Origin: Desulfobulbus oralis | Lineage (GTDB): Bacteria; Desulfobacterota; Desulfobulbia; Desulfobulbales; Desulfobulbaceae | Reading direction: 5' to 3' | Assembly (NCBI RefSeq): GCF_002952055.1 | Contig: NZ_CP021255.1 | Span: forward strand, 932,851-996,850 | DNA length: 64,000 nucleotides | Shown: positions 19,175 to 28,114 of the stretch, one piece after another | How positions within the stretch are numbered: the first letter of the stretch is position 1 | Layout of the letters: every line of letters starts with the position of its first letter | The notes under the pieces: model-generated | The model's input: only the letters and a program-made list of their open reading frames with translations | Databases searched by the model: none | What the model was told of the DNA's origin: nothing | Made by a program: the position numbers and the translations under genes

Positions 19175-19420
19175 TTACCTTGGGGCCTTTGGGCCAGCCT
19201 GCGTCGTGCGCCCGAAAAACATGCCCGGCGCGAGCATGGCCCCATGCAAAGCACCGCACAGGCGCCCGGCTCCGATCGACATGGCGGAAGACATGGCGTT
19301 CACCGATTCCGCTACGTCCACCTGAAAATTGCTCCCGATAACGTCCTTGACAGCCTCGCAGCACAAGAATCCGTTGGCGTACGACGCCTCCGCGTGCTTC
19401 TGAAGGGCCTTCGGCCTCAC
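19175..19420 (-). pseudogene. Fragment of a C_GCAxxG_C_C family redox protein
   Basis: About 80 codons read LQKHAEASYANGFLCCEAV and later GAGRLCGALHGAMLAPGMFFGR, which matches the N-terminal part of the putative redox-active C_GCAxxG_C_C family. A normal ATG is lacking: the only usable start is a GTG (19420), a stop lies 10 codons upstream, and the C-terminal cysteines are missing after the stop at 19175. It is best read as a decayed remnant between the methyltransferase and the TehA-like gene. Confidence 0.55.
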
Positions 19421-19529
19421 TGCCGTTACGGGATACGTGACGATCGATTATTCGTGTCTCCCTCTGCAATTTGACAGCGGCTTCAGGAACTCGCCGCCCT
19501 GTTTTGCACGCGGCCGCCGCCTAACCGCT

Positions 19530-20435
19530 TTACTTCGGGAACAAAAGCTTCAGGTAGCCTCCCAGCACCCAAAGGACGACAAGGACGGCAATGGCCGTCT
19601 GCACGTGCCCCAACACCGCCATCCAGGCCAGCCCCGTGTACCCGGCCGCCATCTGCACCGCGAGGGCACTGATCACCAGGGGGAAGGTAAACGCCGCATG
19701 GCCGGGGGTAAAGAAGGTCCGGCAGAGCCTCAGCAGATACGACACACCCACCCCGTAGAAGAAGAGGGACAAGACAAGAAGCAGCCACACGAGGAGGGGC
19801 TCTTTCACCTCGAACGAGACCATGTAGCCCACCAGCAGCATGGATGCGGGCGCGGCAAGGATGACCGCCGTGGGCCTCGCGGCGTCCGGAACCTGCCCGA
19901 CCTTCCAGAGACGCCAGCAGACGAAGGGCAGAAGGCAGAAGTAGGAGACAAAGGCAAACCAGAAGGCCATACGTCCGATATCCAGGCGCCCCGTCACCGG
20001 AGCGGAGGCGCTGGCCACAGCAATGCCCATGTAGACGATGAACCATGAAGGGAACACCTTCTCCAGGGCGAACCCCTTCAAAAACATCCAGCTGAACCAC
20101 AGGATCAAAAGGGCATGACCGACGAGCCCGGCGTACCAGACGGCCGTCCCCGCCTCCGGTGCATAGGGTTTGACGTATCCGGCCAGCAACAGGGTCGCCA
20201 TCGTGAAGGTCGGCAGGACGCTCGCCGCGACCGGGTTCTCGAGGGGCTCCTTCAACCTGGCGTTCAGGACCAGCAACTTGAGCAGATAGGGCAGATAGAG
20301 AAGAAAGGCCACTCCCCCGAGAAGCAGCCGTGCCCCGTGACTGTAGTCCTGCACGAGGTTGCCCAGCGCGAACAGAGAGAGGCTCAGCCCCGCGGTCGGA
20401 ATAGGATATTGCCGCAGAAAATTCAGAACCAACAT
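19530..20435 (-). CDS. TehA/SLAC1 (TDT) family membrane transporter
   Basis: A 301-residue integral membrane protein with about ten helices and the family start FLRQYPIPTAGLSLSLFALGN, followed by regularly spaced helices (WFSWMFLKGF, FPSWFIVYMGIAVASASAP). TDT members include the anion channels TehA and SLAC1 and fungal malate and sulfite transporters; the ion moved here is not known. The ATG at 20435 is preceded by GGGGGAAGAG. No other gene is close in the same direction. Confidence 0.85.
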   Translation of the reverse strand: MLVLNFLRQYPIPTAGLSLSLFALGNLVQDYSHGARLLLGGVAFLLYLPYLLKLLVLNARLKEPLENPVAASVLPTFTMATLLLAGYVKPYAPEAGTAVWYAGLVGHALLILWFSWMFLKGFALEKVFPSWFIVYMGIAVASASAPVTGRLDIGRMAFWFAFVSYFCLLPFVCWRLWKVGQVPDAARPTAVILAAPASMLLVGYMVSFEVKEPLLVWLLLVLSLFFYGVGVSYLLRLCRTFFTPGHAAFTFPLVISALAVQMAAGYTGLAWMAVLGHVQTAIAVLVVLWVLGGYLKLLFPK

Positions 20436-20699
20436 AGCTCTTCCCCCTTTCACGGCAGGCAAGTCTTTTGTTCACACTCGGGTATGGAGCAGGCGCGAGT
20501 GGCATGGTCACAAAAGAGATCAAGCGCCTCTGGGCCATGGCTTATAACCGAGGTGCAAGCAAGTCAAGGCTTGTTTGCAAAATCCTGGCAATCAGCGCCT
20601 TGACCATAACGAAGATGACGGCGCGGGCATCATGCCTGCCTCTGCCGCCAGGTAGCCCCAAGGCGACCCACGGCGGGCCGCCTGGCAAGCGAAGTTGGC

Positions 20700-21917
20700 T
20701 CAGCGGGAGAGGGCCCTGTTCAGGTTTTCGTCCAGCTTGGCAAGGAAATCCTGGGTGCTCAGAAACTTCTGGTCGCTGCCCACCAACAGGGCCAGGTCTT
20801 TTGTCATAAAGCCGTTCTCCACCGTGTCCACGCACACCCGCTCCAGGGTCCTGGCAAAGCCCATCAGGGCCTCGTTACCGTCGAACTTGCCGCGATACCA
20901 GAGGCCGCGCGTCCAGGCGAAGATGGAGGCAATCGGGTTCGTGGAAGTCTGCTTGCCCCTCTGGTGCTCGCGGAAATGCCGCGTCACCGTGCCATGGGCC
21001 GCTTCGGCCTCCACGGTCCTGCCGTCCGGGGTGAGGAGCACGGAGGTCATCAGGCCGAGAGAGCCGAAGCCCTGGGCCACGCTGTCGGACTGCACGTCGC
21101 CGTCGTAGTTCTTGCAGGCCCAGACAAAGCCGCCGTGCCACTTCATGGCGCTGGCCACCATGTCGTCGATCAGCCGGTGCTCGTAGGTGATGCCCGCCTG
21201 CCTGAACGCTGATGCGAATTCCTGGTCAAACACCTCCTGGAACAGATCCTTGAAGCGGCCGTCGTACTGCTTCAGGATGGTGTTCTTGGTGGACAGGTAC
21301 AGGGGCCAGCCCAGGTTCAGCGCGTAGTGCATGCAGGAGCGGGCAAAGCCCCGGATGGAATCGTCCAGGTTGTACATGCCCAGGGCGCAGCCGCTGCTTT
21401 TGAACCTGTACACCTCGTGGCCGATCGGCTCGCCGCCGCCTTCCGGTTCAAAGATTATCTTCAGCGTGCCCGGGCCGGGCACCAGAAAATCCGTGGCCTT
21501 GTACTGGTCGCCAAAGGCATGGCGGCCAATGACAATGGGCCGGTTCCAGCCGGACACCAGGCGGGGGATGTTCCTGCAGATGATGGGCTGGCGGAAGATG
21601 GTGCCGCCAATGATGTTGCGGATGGTGCCGTTGGGCGACTTCCACATCTTTTTCAGGCCGAATTCCTGCACCCTGGCCTCGTCCGGCGTGATGGTGGCGC
21701 ACTTCACGCCCACGCCGTATTTTTTGATGGCTTCAGCCGCCTCCACCGTGACCTGGTCTTCGGTTTCGTCCCGGTGCATGATGCCCAGATCGTAATATTT
21801 CAGATCAATGTCCAGATAGGGCAGGATGAGTTTTTCCTTGATGAATTTCCAGATGATCCGGGTCATCTCATCACCGTCCAGCTCCACGAGGGGGCTCGTT
21901 ACCCTGATCTTGTCCAT
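20700..21917 (-). CDS. icd: NADP-dependent isocitrate dehydrogenase, eukaryote-type homodimer
   Basis: A 405-residue enzyme starting [20 protein letters not shown], which marks the subfamily II (eukaryote-like) NADP-IDH rather than the E. coli form. [17 protein letters not shown] carries the isocitrate-binding Ser and Arg residues, and [10 protein letters not shown] and [10 protein letters not shown] the metal-binding aspartates. It oxidises isocitrate to 2-oxoglutarate. It lies 60 bases after acnB in the same direction, giving two consecutive steps of the citrate cycle in one likely operon. Confidence 0.95.
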   Translation of the reverse strand: MDKIRVTSPLVELDGDEMTRIIWKFIKEKLILPYLDIDLKYYDLGIMHRDETEDQVTVEAAEAIKKYGVGVKCATITPDEARVQEFGLKKMWKSPNGTIRNIIGGTIFRQPIICRNIPRLVSGWNRPIVIGRHAFGDQYKATDFLVPGPGTLKIIFEPEGGGEPIGHEVYRFKSSGCALGMYNLDDSIRGFARSCMHYALNLGWPLYLSTKNTILKQYDGRFKDLFQEVFDQEFASAFRQAGITYEHRLIDDMVASAMKWHGGFVWACKNYDGDVQSDSVAQGFGSLGLMTSVLLTPDGRTVEAEAAHGTVTRHFREHQRGKQTSTNPIASIFAWTRGLWYRGKFDGNEALMGFARTLERVCVDTVENGFMTKDLALLVGSDQKFLSTQDFLAKLDENLNRALSR

Positions 21918-21977
21918 GGCTCGCCTGTTTACCTCCGCTGCGTGTTTGAATGGGGGCAAGGCCCCTTGTTCCCTCTT

Positions 21978-24461
21978 TCAGGCCGTCAAGCTGCCAACGG
22001 CCTCCATGTATTCGGCCACCGTGGGCAGCCTGCCCAAAAGGCCGCTGACCGCGGCCAGCTCGGACGAGCCCAGGAAGACCCTGGTGCCGTCGCCCATGCG
22101 GTTGTCAAAGTTGCGGGTCGAGGTGGAGATGACCGTGGCGTTCGGCATCACCCGGGCCTGGTTGCCCATGCACAGGCTGCAACCGGGAACCTCCATGCGG
22201 CAGCCCACCTGGGCGAAGGCGCTCAGGCAGCCCTCATCCTGGAGGGTCTGGCGCACCAGGCGGGTGGACGGGGCGATCCAGATCCGGCTCCTGGCGTAGG
22301 GCGCTCCATTAAGGAGCCTGGCCACGCGCAGCAGATGGGAGAGATGGGTCATGCAGGAGCCGATGAAGACCTCGTCGATCTGGGTGCCCGCCACCTCGGA
22401 GAGCAGCTTCACATCGTCCGGATCGTTCGGGCAGGCCAGAATCGGCTCCGTGATTCCGGCCAGATCGATTTCCAACACCGCCCTGTATTCCGGGTTCGGG
22501 TCCCGCCTGAGCAGTTCCGGCCTGGCCAGCCAGGCCTCCATGCTCGCGATGCGACGCTTCAGCGCCTCCGCGTCCTCGTAGCCCTCGGCCACCAGCGCCT
22601 TCAGCTCCCGGATGTTGGACTCCATATGCTTCTGCACCGTCTCGGGCGGCAGGGCCAGGGCACAGGCCGCTGCGCTGCGTTCCGCACTGGCATCGCTCAG
22701 CTCGAAGGCCTCCTCCACGCTCAGATCGTCCACCCCCTCGATTTCCAGAATCGTCCCGGCGAAGATGTTGATCTTGCCCTTCTTGGGCACGGTCAGCAGG
22801 TCCTTTTTGATGGCGAAGTAGGGGATGGCGTTCACCATGTCGCGCACCGTGATGCCAGGGTTTCTCCTGCCCGTAAAGCGCACCAGAACGGAAGGCGGCA
22901 CTTCGAGCGGCATGAAGCCCAGGGCCGCGGCGAAGGCCACCAGGCCGCTGCCCGCCGGGAAGGAAATGCCCACGGGGAAGCGGGTGTGGGAGTCGCCGCC
23001 CGTGCCCACGGTGTCCGGCAGGAGCATCTTGTTGACCCAGGAATGGCACACGCCGTCGCCGGGCCTGAGGGATACGCCGCCACGCTCGATTGCGGCCTGG
23101 CGCATCAGCTCCCACCGGCCCAGATCGACCTTTTTCGGGTAGGCCGCGGTGTGGCAGAAGGACTGCATATACAGATCGGCCTTGAAGCGCAGGCAGGCCA
23201 GTTCCTCCAGTTCCTGCACGGTCATGGGGCCGGTGGTGTCCTGGGAAAGCACGGTGGTCATCTCGGGCTCGCAAAGCATTCCCGGCACCACGCCCGGCAG
23301 CCCGCAGGCACGACCCAGCATCTTCTGCGCCTGGGTGAACTGCTGGCCCGGTCTGGGCCGGGGACTTTCGGCCACGGCAAAACAGGTGGGCTCGGCCACC
23401 TTCAGCGCCGCGCAGGCCGCCTTGGTCAGGCTCTTGCCGATGACCAGATTGAGGCGGCCCCCCGCACGGTACTCGTCCAGCAGGGTCGCGGGCGGAGGCG
23501 TCACCCTGATTGCCGTGCCATCGGCTTTTGTGAGCGTCATCGCGGGCAGGGAGAGGGTGATCCTGTCGCCGCTTTTGATCGCGTCAACCTCGCATTCCAG
23601 GGGCAGTACGCCCGCGTCGCGGGAGGTGGCGTAGAAGATGGGGGCGAAGGTGCCCGCCAGCACCAGGCCGCCGCGCCGCTTGTTCGGGCTGCCCGGAATG
23701 TCTCTGCCAATATGCCAGGCCAGGGAGTTGACCGCGGACTTGCGGGAGGAACCGGTGCCCACCACGTCGCCGGCAAAGGCCACGAGCGTGCCGCTTCGCC
23801 GCATCTTGTCCAGTTGCTCCACGCCGCCCGGAAAACGTCTGATGCCAAAGAAGGTGGCGTGCAGGGGGATGTCGGCACGGCTCTGGGCCTGATTGCCCGG
23901 CGAGAAGTCGTCGGTGTTGATCTCGCCGTCCACCTTGTACACCTGGAAGTCCACCTGCTCCGGCAGGGCCGGGGACCTGGTGAACCACTCGGCCCTGGCC
24001 CAGGATTCCAGCACCGCCCTGGCGTGGATATTGCTGGCGGAGAGGGCCAGCACCCGGTCAAAGGCCTCGTAGATCTTGACCAGGGGCTTCAGAGCCTGGG
24101 CCGCCTGGGCCGCCACCTGGTCTTGCTCCAAGAGCCGGATGAGTGCGGCCACGTTGTAGCCGCCCCCCATATTGCCCAACATGGCGATGGCCGCTTCCGG
24201 GCTCACGGTCCTGGTCGTGACGCTTCCGGACGCCACTTTTTCCAGCCACGCGGCCTTGACCCTGGCCGCCGCCGCCACGCCCGGCTCCACGCGGTTTGCC
24301 AGCAGCTCAACCAGCTCCGGGCTTTCCTGACACCTGACCTCCCTGTCCTTGCCCAGAAAATCGGTCAGTTCCTGCACCTGCCCGGCGGAAAGGGGCAGGG
24401 CCGGAATGCCCTGCGCCTGGCGGGCGCCTGCATCCTCTTTGTACTTGCTCAACATTTGCAT
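21978..24461 (-). CDS. acnB: Aconitate hydratase B
   Basis: An 827-residue AcnB. The N-terminal HEAT-like region is followed by the swivel domain (FQVYKVDGEINTDDFSPG, GTGSSRKSAVNSLAWHIG) and the catalytic domains. The 4Fe-4S ligands are in FIGSCMTH and GCSLCMGNQ, and VGTGGDSHTRFP is an active-site signature. It isomerises citrate to isocitrate. The start at 24461 has GGAG six bases upstream. Family length is slightly shorter than E. coli AcnB (865), within the normal range. It precedes icd. Confidence 0.96.
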   Translation of the reverse strand: MQMLSKYKEDAGARQAQGIPALPLSAGQVQELTDFLGKDREVRCQESPELVELLANRVEPGVAAAARVKAAWLEKVASGSVTTRTVSPEAAIAMLGNMGGGYNVAALIRLLEQDQVAAQAAQALKPLVKIYEAFDRVLALSASNIHARAVLESWARAEWFTRSPALPEQVDFQVYKVDGEINTDDFSPGNQAQSRADIPLHATFFGIRRFPGGVEQLDKMRRSGTLVAFAGDVVGTGSSRKSAVNSLAWHIGRDIPGSPNKRRGGLVLAGTFAPIFYATSRDAGVLPLECEVDAIKSGDRITLSLPAMTLTKADGTAIRVTPPPATLLDEYRAGGRLNLVIGKSLTKAACAALKVAEPTCFAVAESPRPRPGQQFTQAQKMLGRACGLPGVVPGMLCEPEMTTVLSQDTTGPMTVQELEELACLRFKADLYMQSFCHTAAYPKKVDLGRWELMRQAAIERGGVSLRPGDGVCHSWVNKMLLPDTVGTGGDSHTRFPVGISFPAGSGLVAFAAALGFMPLEVPPSVLVRFTGRRNPGITVRDMVNAIPYFAIKKDLLTVPKKGKINIFAGTILEIEGVDDLSVEEAFELSDASAERSAAACALALPPETVQKHMESNIRELKALVAEGYEDAEALKRRIASMEAWLARPELLRRDPNPEYRAVLEIDLAGITEPILACPNDPDDVKLLSEVAGTQIDEVFIGSCMTHLSHLLRVARLLNGAPYARSRIWIAPSTRLVRQTLQDEGCLSAFAQVGCRMEVPGCSLCMGNQARVMPNATVISTSTRNFDNRMGDGTRVFLGSSELAAVSGLLGRLPTVAEYMEAVGSLTA

Positions 24462-24664
24462 GATGTTCTCCAAAAAAGTTTGGGGTATGCGGGCCTGGCA
24501 ACCAGGTGGATCGTCAGCAGGGGCCCAGGGCATGGCTGCTCCGGAAGGAGTGCGGCATGAGGCCGCTCAGGCTGACCAGGAACACCAAGGCGATGCGGCC
24601 CGATCGCCCCGGGCATCGCTTTTTGGGACTGTGCCTTGGTTGTCGTTCCGACCGGAGCCGGGAG

Positions 24665-25600
24665 CTAAGGCAAAAGCAGCAGCCGGCCGCTGGCGGCGTC
24701 CATCCGGCAGTGCATGCCGATGGGCAGGGGCATGTTTTGGCCCTGATGGCCAAAGGGCAGGCCCGCCCAGATGGGAAAACCCGGCGGCGCCAGTTCCAGC
24801 ACGCGACGCCACAGGCCTTCCTGCAGCCGAAGCCTGGTCGTGCGGTTGTCGGCGCCACTATCGAAATCGCCCAGCAGAAGCCCGGCCAGACGGTCGAGCC
24901 GGCCTGCCTGGGCAAGCTGGGTCAGCATCCGGTCCAGCCGGTAGAGATATTCGCCGGTGTCTTCCAGAAAGAGCACGCAGCCGTCAAAGGGCCTGTCCCA
25001 GGGGGTGGCCAGCGCATGCACCAGGGTGGCCAGATTGCCGCCCACGAGCCGGCCCTGCCCTGAGGCAGCGGGGCCGCCGTCGCGCAGGATTTCCATGCCG
25101 GGCAGCGGCACGCTTTCGGGTATGCGGCCCGCCAGCCAGGCGAAGAGCTGCTCCCGGTCTTCCGGCCGGCAGCGGCTGAGCGAGGCGGCCATGGGGCCGT
25201 GCAGGCAGACGCAGCCGGCCGTGCCTGATACGTGGTTCAAAAGCAGGCTCAGATCGCTGAAGCCGATCAGCCACTTGCAGTGGCGCGCGAGCAGACCTGC
25301 ATCCAGCAGCGGCATGAGCCGCAGACAACCGTAGCCGCCGCGTACCGCCATCACGGCCCGGATTTCCTCGTTTTCCCAGAGCCGGTGCAGGGCTGCCGCC
25401 CGGGCTGCATCGGTGTCGGCCAGATACTCGCCGGGTCTTGGCCCGATATGGCCCTCCTCATGCACCCGGAACCCGGCATCCCTGAGCAGGCCTATGCCTC
25501 GATACAGCAGCTCCGGATCCTTCGGCGGGCCGGCCGGGCAGAAGAGGCCAAGGGCATCGCCCCGGTGCAGGGGCGGGGGCAGGCGGCATGTGTCGGTCAT
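24665..25600 (-). CDS. ldcA: LD-carboxypeptidase (muramoyltetrapeptide carboxypeptidase)
   Basis: A 311-residue S66 peptidase. The nucleophile elbow GFSD places the catalytic Ser at residue 115, as in characterised LdcA. VRGGYG, LEDTGEYLYRLDR (Glu) and PFGHQGQN (His) supply the rest of the Ser-Glu-His triad. It removes the terminal D-Ala from murein tetrapeptides during recycling in the cytoplasm. The start overlaps the coaX end by 4 bases. Confidence 0.92.
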   Translation of the reverse strand: MTDTCRLPPPLHRGDALGLFCPAGPPKDPELLYRGIGLLRDAGFRVHEEGHIGPRPGEYLADTDAARAAALHRLWENEEIRAVMAVRGGYGCLRLMPLLDAGLLARHCKWLIGFSDLSLLLNHVSGTAGCVCLHGPMAASLSRCRPEDREQLFAWLAGRIPESVPLPGMEILRDGGPAASGQGRLVGGNLATLVHALATPWDRPFDGCVLFLEDTGEYLYRLDRMLTQLAQAGRLDRLAGLLLGDFDSGADNRTTRLRLQEGLWRRVLELAPPGFPIWAGLPFGHQGQNMPLPIGMHCRMDAASGRLLLLP

Positions 25601-26391
25601 GGCCTGCCCCCGGTATTGCGGGCAAAGAGCAGGGCCAGTCCCTTCAGGGTCAGCTCTTCGTCGACGCGCTCGACGCTGCGCATATAGGGTTTGACGAGGG
25701 CGGCCATGCCGCCGGTGGCGATGGTGGCCACCGGGCCCTCCGGCACCATCTGCCGGCCCAGCACCTCGACCATGCGGTCCACCAGTCCGCCAAAGCCGTA
25801 GAGCATGCCCGAGTGGATGGCCTTGACCGTGCTGGTGCCGATGGCCTGCTCCGGTATGGCATTGATGTCCAGCCGGGGCAGTTTGGCGGTGCGGCTTGCC
25901 AGCGCGTCCAGGGAAATGCCGATGCCTGGATGGATGGTGCCGCCCAGATAGGCCGGCCCAGCGCCCACGCAGTCGAAGGTGATGGCCGTGCCGAAATCGA
26001 TCACGATGAGCGGCGCATGGATCTGCTCCCAGGCCGCCACCGCGTTGACAATCCGGTCAGCGCCCAGTTCTTCGGGCTGCTCGACCCGGATCTCCATGTC
26101 AAAGCGCATGCCGGCATGTACGGCCAGGGGCGGCCGGCGGAGAGCGCTGAGGGCCGTGCGGGCAAAGCCCAGCCAGCTCGTTTCCAGGGCGGGCACCACC
26201 GAGGCCACGATAAAGCCTTGGATGGCCGTAAAATCCAGCCCCAGCATGTGCAACAGGCCGTGATAGCGCAGGGCCAGCTCGTCCGCCGTCCGGTCCTGGT
26301 GCGACTGCATGCGCCAACTGCGCAGCAGGCGCCGGCCATCGTACAGGCCGCTTACGGTATGCGCATTGCCCACATCGACCACGAAAAGCAT
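25597..26391 (-). CDS. coaX: Type III pantothenate kinase
   Basis: A 264-residue ASKHA-fold kinase with the phosphate-binding DVGNAHT at the N-terminus, GADRIVNAVAAW (pantothenate site) and IDFGTAITFD. It phosphorylates pantothenate, the first committed step to CoA, complementing panB and panE 23 kb away. The start at 26391 follows GGGAGAAAGC; the longer open frame upstream is non-coding. Coupled to ldcA. cutA diverges from it. Confidence 0.94.
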   Translation of the reverse strand: MLFVVDVGNAHTVSGLYDGRRLLRSWRMQSHQDRTADELALRYHGLLHMLGLDFTAIQGFIVASVVPALETSWLGFARTALSALRRPPLAVHAGMRFDMEIRVEQPEELGADRIVNAVAAWEQIHAPLIVIDFGTAITFDCVGAGPAYLGGTIHPGIGISLDALASRTAKLPRLDINAIPEQAIGTSTVKAIHSGMLYGFGGLVDRMVEVLGRQMVPEGPVATIATGGMAALVKPYMRSVERVDEELTLKGLALLFARNTGGRP

Positions 26392-26517
26392 GCTTTCTCC
26401 CGAACTCTTACTGAAAGGTGGCGGCTCTGTCTTGAAGCGGCCGCCAGAGTAGTCTATTTTGCAGCATCCTGCCAGATCTGTCCGGGGCAGGAGCCTTTCT
26501 TTTTGGAGGGATTGCCC

Positions 26518-26850
26518 ATGAAAGACTATATTCAGGTCACGACCACCATCGACACCAATGCCCGGGCCGAGCGGCTGGCCCAGGCGCTTCTGGAAAAACG
26601 CCTCGCCGCCAGCGTCCAGGTGGTGCCCTGCTGGTCGGCGTACCGCTGGCAGGGGCGGATCGAACGAGGCCGGGAGTTTCGCTGCGCCATCAAGACGCGC
26701 GCCGACCTGTGGCCGGAGCTTGTCGCCCTGATCCGTTCCCTGCATCCCTACGAGGTGCCGGAGATTTTCGCCACCGCCATTCTGGATGTTACGCAGGCGT
26801 ATGGCGCCTGGCTGGACGAGGAGCTCGCGGAGGCGCACGATGGCCGCTGA
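26518..26850 (+). CDS. cutA: Divalent-cation tolerance protein CutA
   Basis: A 110-residue CutA1 protein: TTTIDTNARAERLAQALLEKRLAA at the N-terminus, VVPCWSAYRWQGRIERG in the middle and LHPYEVPEIFATAI near the end, the signature of this trimeric PII-like fold. Its link to copper tolerance is known from E. coli but its mechanism is unsettled. TTGGAGGG precedes the start. It overlaps the next gene by 11 bases. Confidence 0.93.
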   Translation: MKDYIQVTTTIDTNARAERLAQALLEKRLAASVQVVPCWSAYRWQGRIERGREFRCAIKTRADLWPELVALIRSLHPYEVPEIFATAILDVTQAYGAWLDEELAEAHDGR

Positions 26851-27049
26851 CGCCAAAGGGCGGGACACGCCGAAACGCCGCCGGAAAACATTTCGCTGCC
26901 ACTGCTGCGGCCAGGAAAAGCCCTTCTGCTGGAACTGTGTGTGCGGTTTTCAGATCTGCCCGGAATGCTTCGAGGAAAACAGGTGGGGCATGAGCAATGG
27001 CCCGACCTGGATCTGCCCGGACTGCGAGCGGATCCACATGATGGAGTAG
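26840..27049 (+). CDS. Small cysteine-rich zinc-binding protein
   Basis: A 69-residue protein with paired cysteines CHCCGQ, CWNC-V-CGFQIC, CPEC and CPDCERIH, arranged as two zinc-ribbon-like knuckles after a basic N-terminus. GGAGG precedes the start inside the cutA end, so it should be translated with cutA. I do not recognise the family and no function can be given; a cytoplasmic nucleic-acid or metal role is possible. Confidence 0.7.
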   Translation: MAADAKGRDTPKRRRKTFRCHCCGQEKPFCWNCVCGFQICPECFEENRWGMSNGPTWICPDCERIHMME

Positions 27050-27058
27050 GCTGCATAC

Positions 27059-27086
27059 AAAAAGGGCAGCGCCTGCCGCGCTGCCC
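27059..27086 (-). terminator. Rho-independent terminator of the chemosensory locus
   Basis: On the minus strand GGGCAGCGC (27086-27078) pairs perfectly with GCGCTGCCC (27072-27064), then five T residues follow. It lies 21 bases after the last CheW-like gene of the minus-strand signalling locus. Confidence 0.85.
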
Positions 27087-27107
27087 CTGTGCAGAGGTGG
27101 GCCGGCC

Positions 27108-27635
27108 CTATTCGTAGCTCCGGCCAAGCAGACGGCCCGTGTCCACGATGGGAATGGCCTCGTCCCTGTAGCTGAAGCAGGAAAGGCTGATGGCCGGCCA
27201 GAGCGGACTGTCGTTTGGCAGTTCGCAGGCCATGCTGTCATCCACAAACACGGTTTCCGGCAGCGCCGGCAGCACCAAGGCGCCGTATTCCAGCGGCTGC
27301 CCGGGAACGCGCTGAAAGGCCAGCACCAGGATGTATTTGGGGGGCTCCGCCGCGGGCGCGGTCTGTGGCAGGAGCAGCCGGGCCAGATCAATGACCGGTA
27401 TCCACTTGTCCTGCCAGAGCAGCAGGCCCCGTGCATGGGGGGCAGCGCCGGGCACAGGGAAGATGTCCGGATTTTCGACGATTTCAAGGGTCGTGTGCAG
27501 CGGCAGGGCCAGATGGTGGCCGCTGGCGAATGCCACGATACGGGCCGGGGCCGTTTTCCTGTGCTCCGTTCCATTCCGGCTCTCTCCAAGGGCCAGAGTG
27601 CTCGTCATTTCCTGAAGCGCTTCCTGATCACTCAT
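27108..27635 (-). CDS. CheW-domain protein, distal gene of the Pil-Chp-like locus
   Basis: A 175-residue protein with a CheW-type beta barrel: IVAFASGHHLALPLHTTLEIVE, then HARGLLLWQDKWIPVIDLARLL and the closing SYRDEAIPIVDTGRLL. CheW domains couple receptors to CheA-type kinases in the cytoplasm. It starts one base after the stop of the gene before it, so the two are coupled. In Pil-Chp systems an extra CheW protein (ChpC) occurs at this end of the operon, which is a possible equivalent. Confidence 0.75.
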   Translation of the reverse strand: MSDQEALQEMTSTLALGESRNGTEHRKTAPARIVAFASGHHLALPLHTTLEIVENPDIFPVPGAAPHARGLLLWQDKWIPVIDLARLLLPQTAPAAEPPKYILVLAFQRVPGQPLEYGALVLPALPETVFVDDSMACELPNDSPLWPAISLSCFSYRDEAIPIVDTGRLLGRSYE

Positions 27636-27636
27636 C

Positions 27637-28074
27637 TTATGCCCCCAAGAGCAGATGTTGCAGGGTCTTTGCAGAGCAGACAAAAACCGGCTGCCCGTCC
27701 ATGAGCGTATACTGCCGGACCGGCGAAGCCGCGTTGAGCAGCACGTCGGGCAGCTCATGGATTTCCGGAGCGAAGTCGGGCAGCGTCCTGGCCTCCGACC
27801 AGCACCACTGGGTGGTTATGCCCTCGGCGGTCACGATCTTCGTGGTGATGAAGCGATCTTCAGGACAAGTGTCGAGCAGGGTGAAATCCTGGGCAAGCAC
27901 AATGTAGCAGACATCGTCCTGGCCCGGAACGGTCAGAAAGCCCGGCAGACCGCTCTGCGTGGGCAGGGTGTCCAGGTGCTCGATCTCCCCGATCTCGGCC
28001 TGCGGAACAAGCAGCCGCAGCTTGTCGGCGCGGAGGAGCACAGCGCCATGTTCTGTTGATGTCGTTTGAGCCAT
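27637..28074 (-). CDS. CheW-like protein between the hybrid kinase and the last CheW gene
   Basis: A 145-residue soluble protein. Its N-terminus (LLRADKLRLLVPQAEIGEIE) and C-terminus (YTLMDGQPVFVCSAKTLQHL) resemble the strands of a CheW/PilI-like barrel, but the match is weak and the central part is unusual. Position and orientation between the ChpA-like kinase (40 bases upstream) and the CheW gene make an adaptor role likely, though this is inference. Confidence 0.5.
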   Translation of the reverse strand: MAQTTSTEHGAVLLRADKLRLLVPQAEIGEIEHLDTLPTQSGLPGFLTVPGQDDVCYIVLAQDFTLLDTCPEDRFITTKIVTAEGITTQWCWSEARTLPDFAPEIHELPDVLLNAASPVRQYTLMDGQPVFVCSAKTLQHLLLGA

Positions 28075-28114
28075 TTCGAGTCCCTCTATGGGTGCAGGCC
28101 GCCTGTCCCCGGCC

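Noticed and set aside
21327-24560. A 1077-codon plus-strand open frame across icd and acnB.
   Set aside because: It is Gly/His/Arg-rich shadow sequence opposite the two enzymes, both of which have complete motifs.
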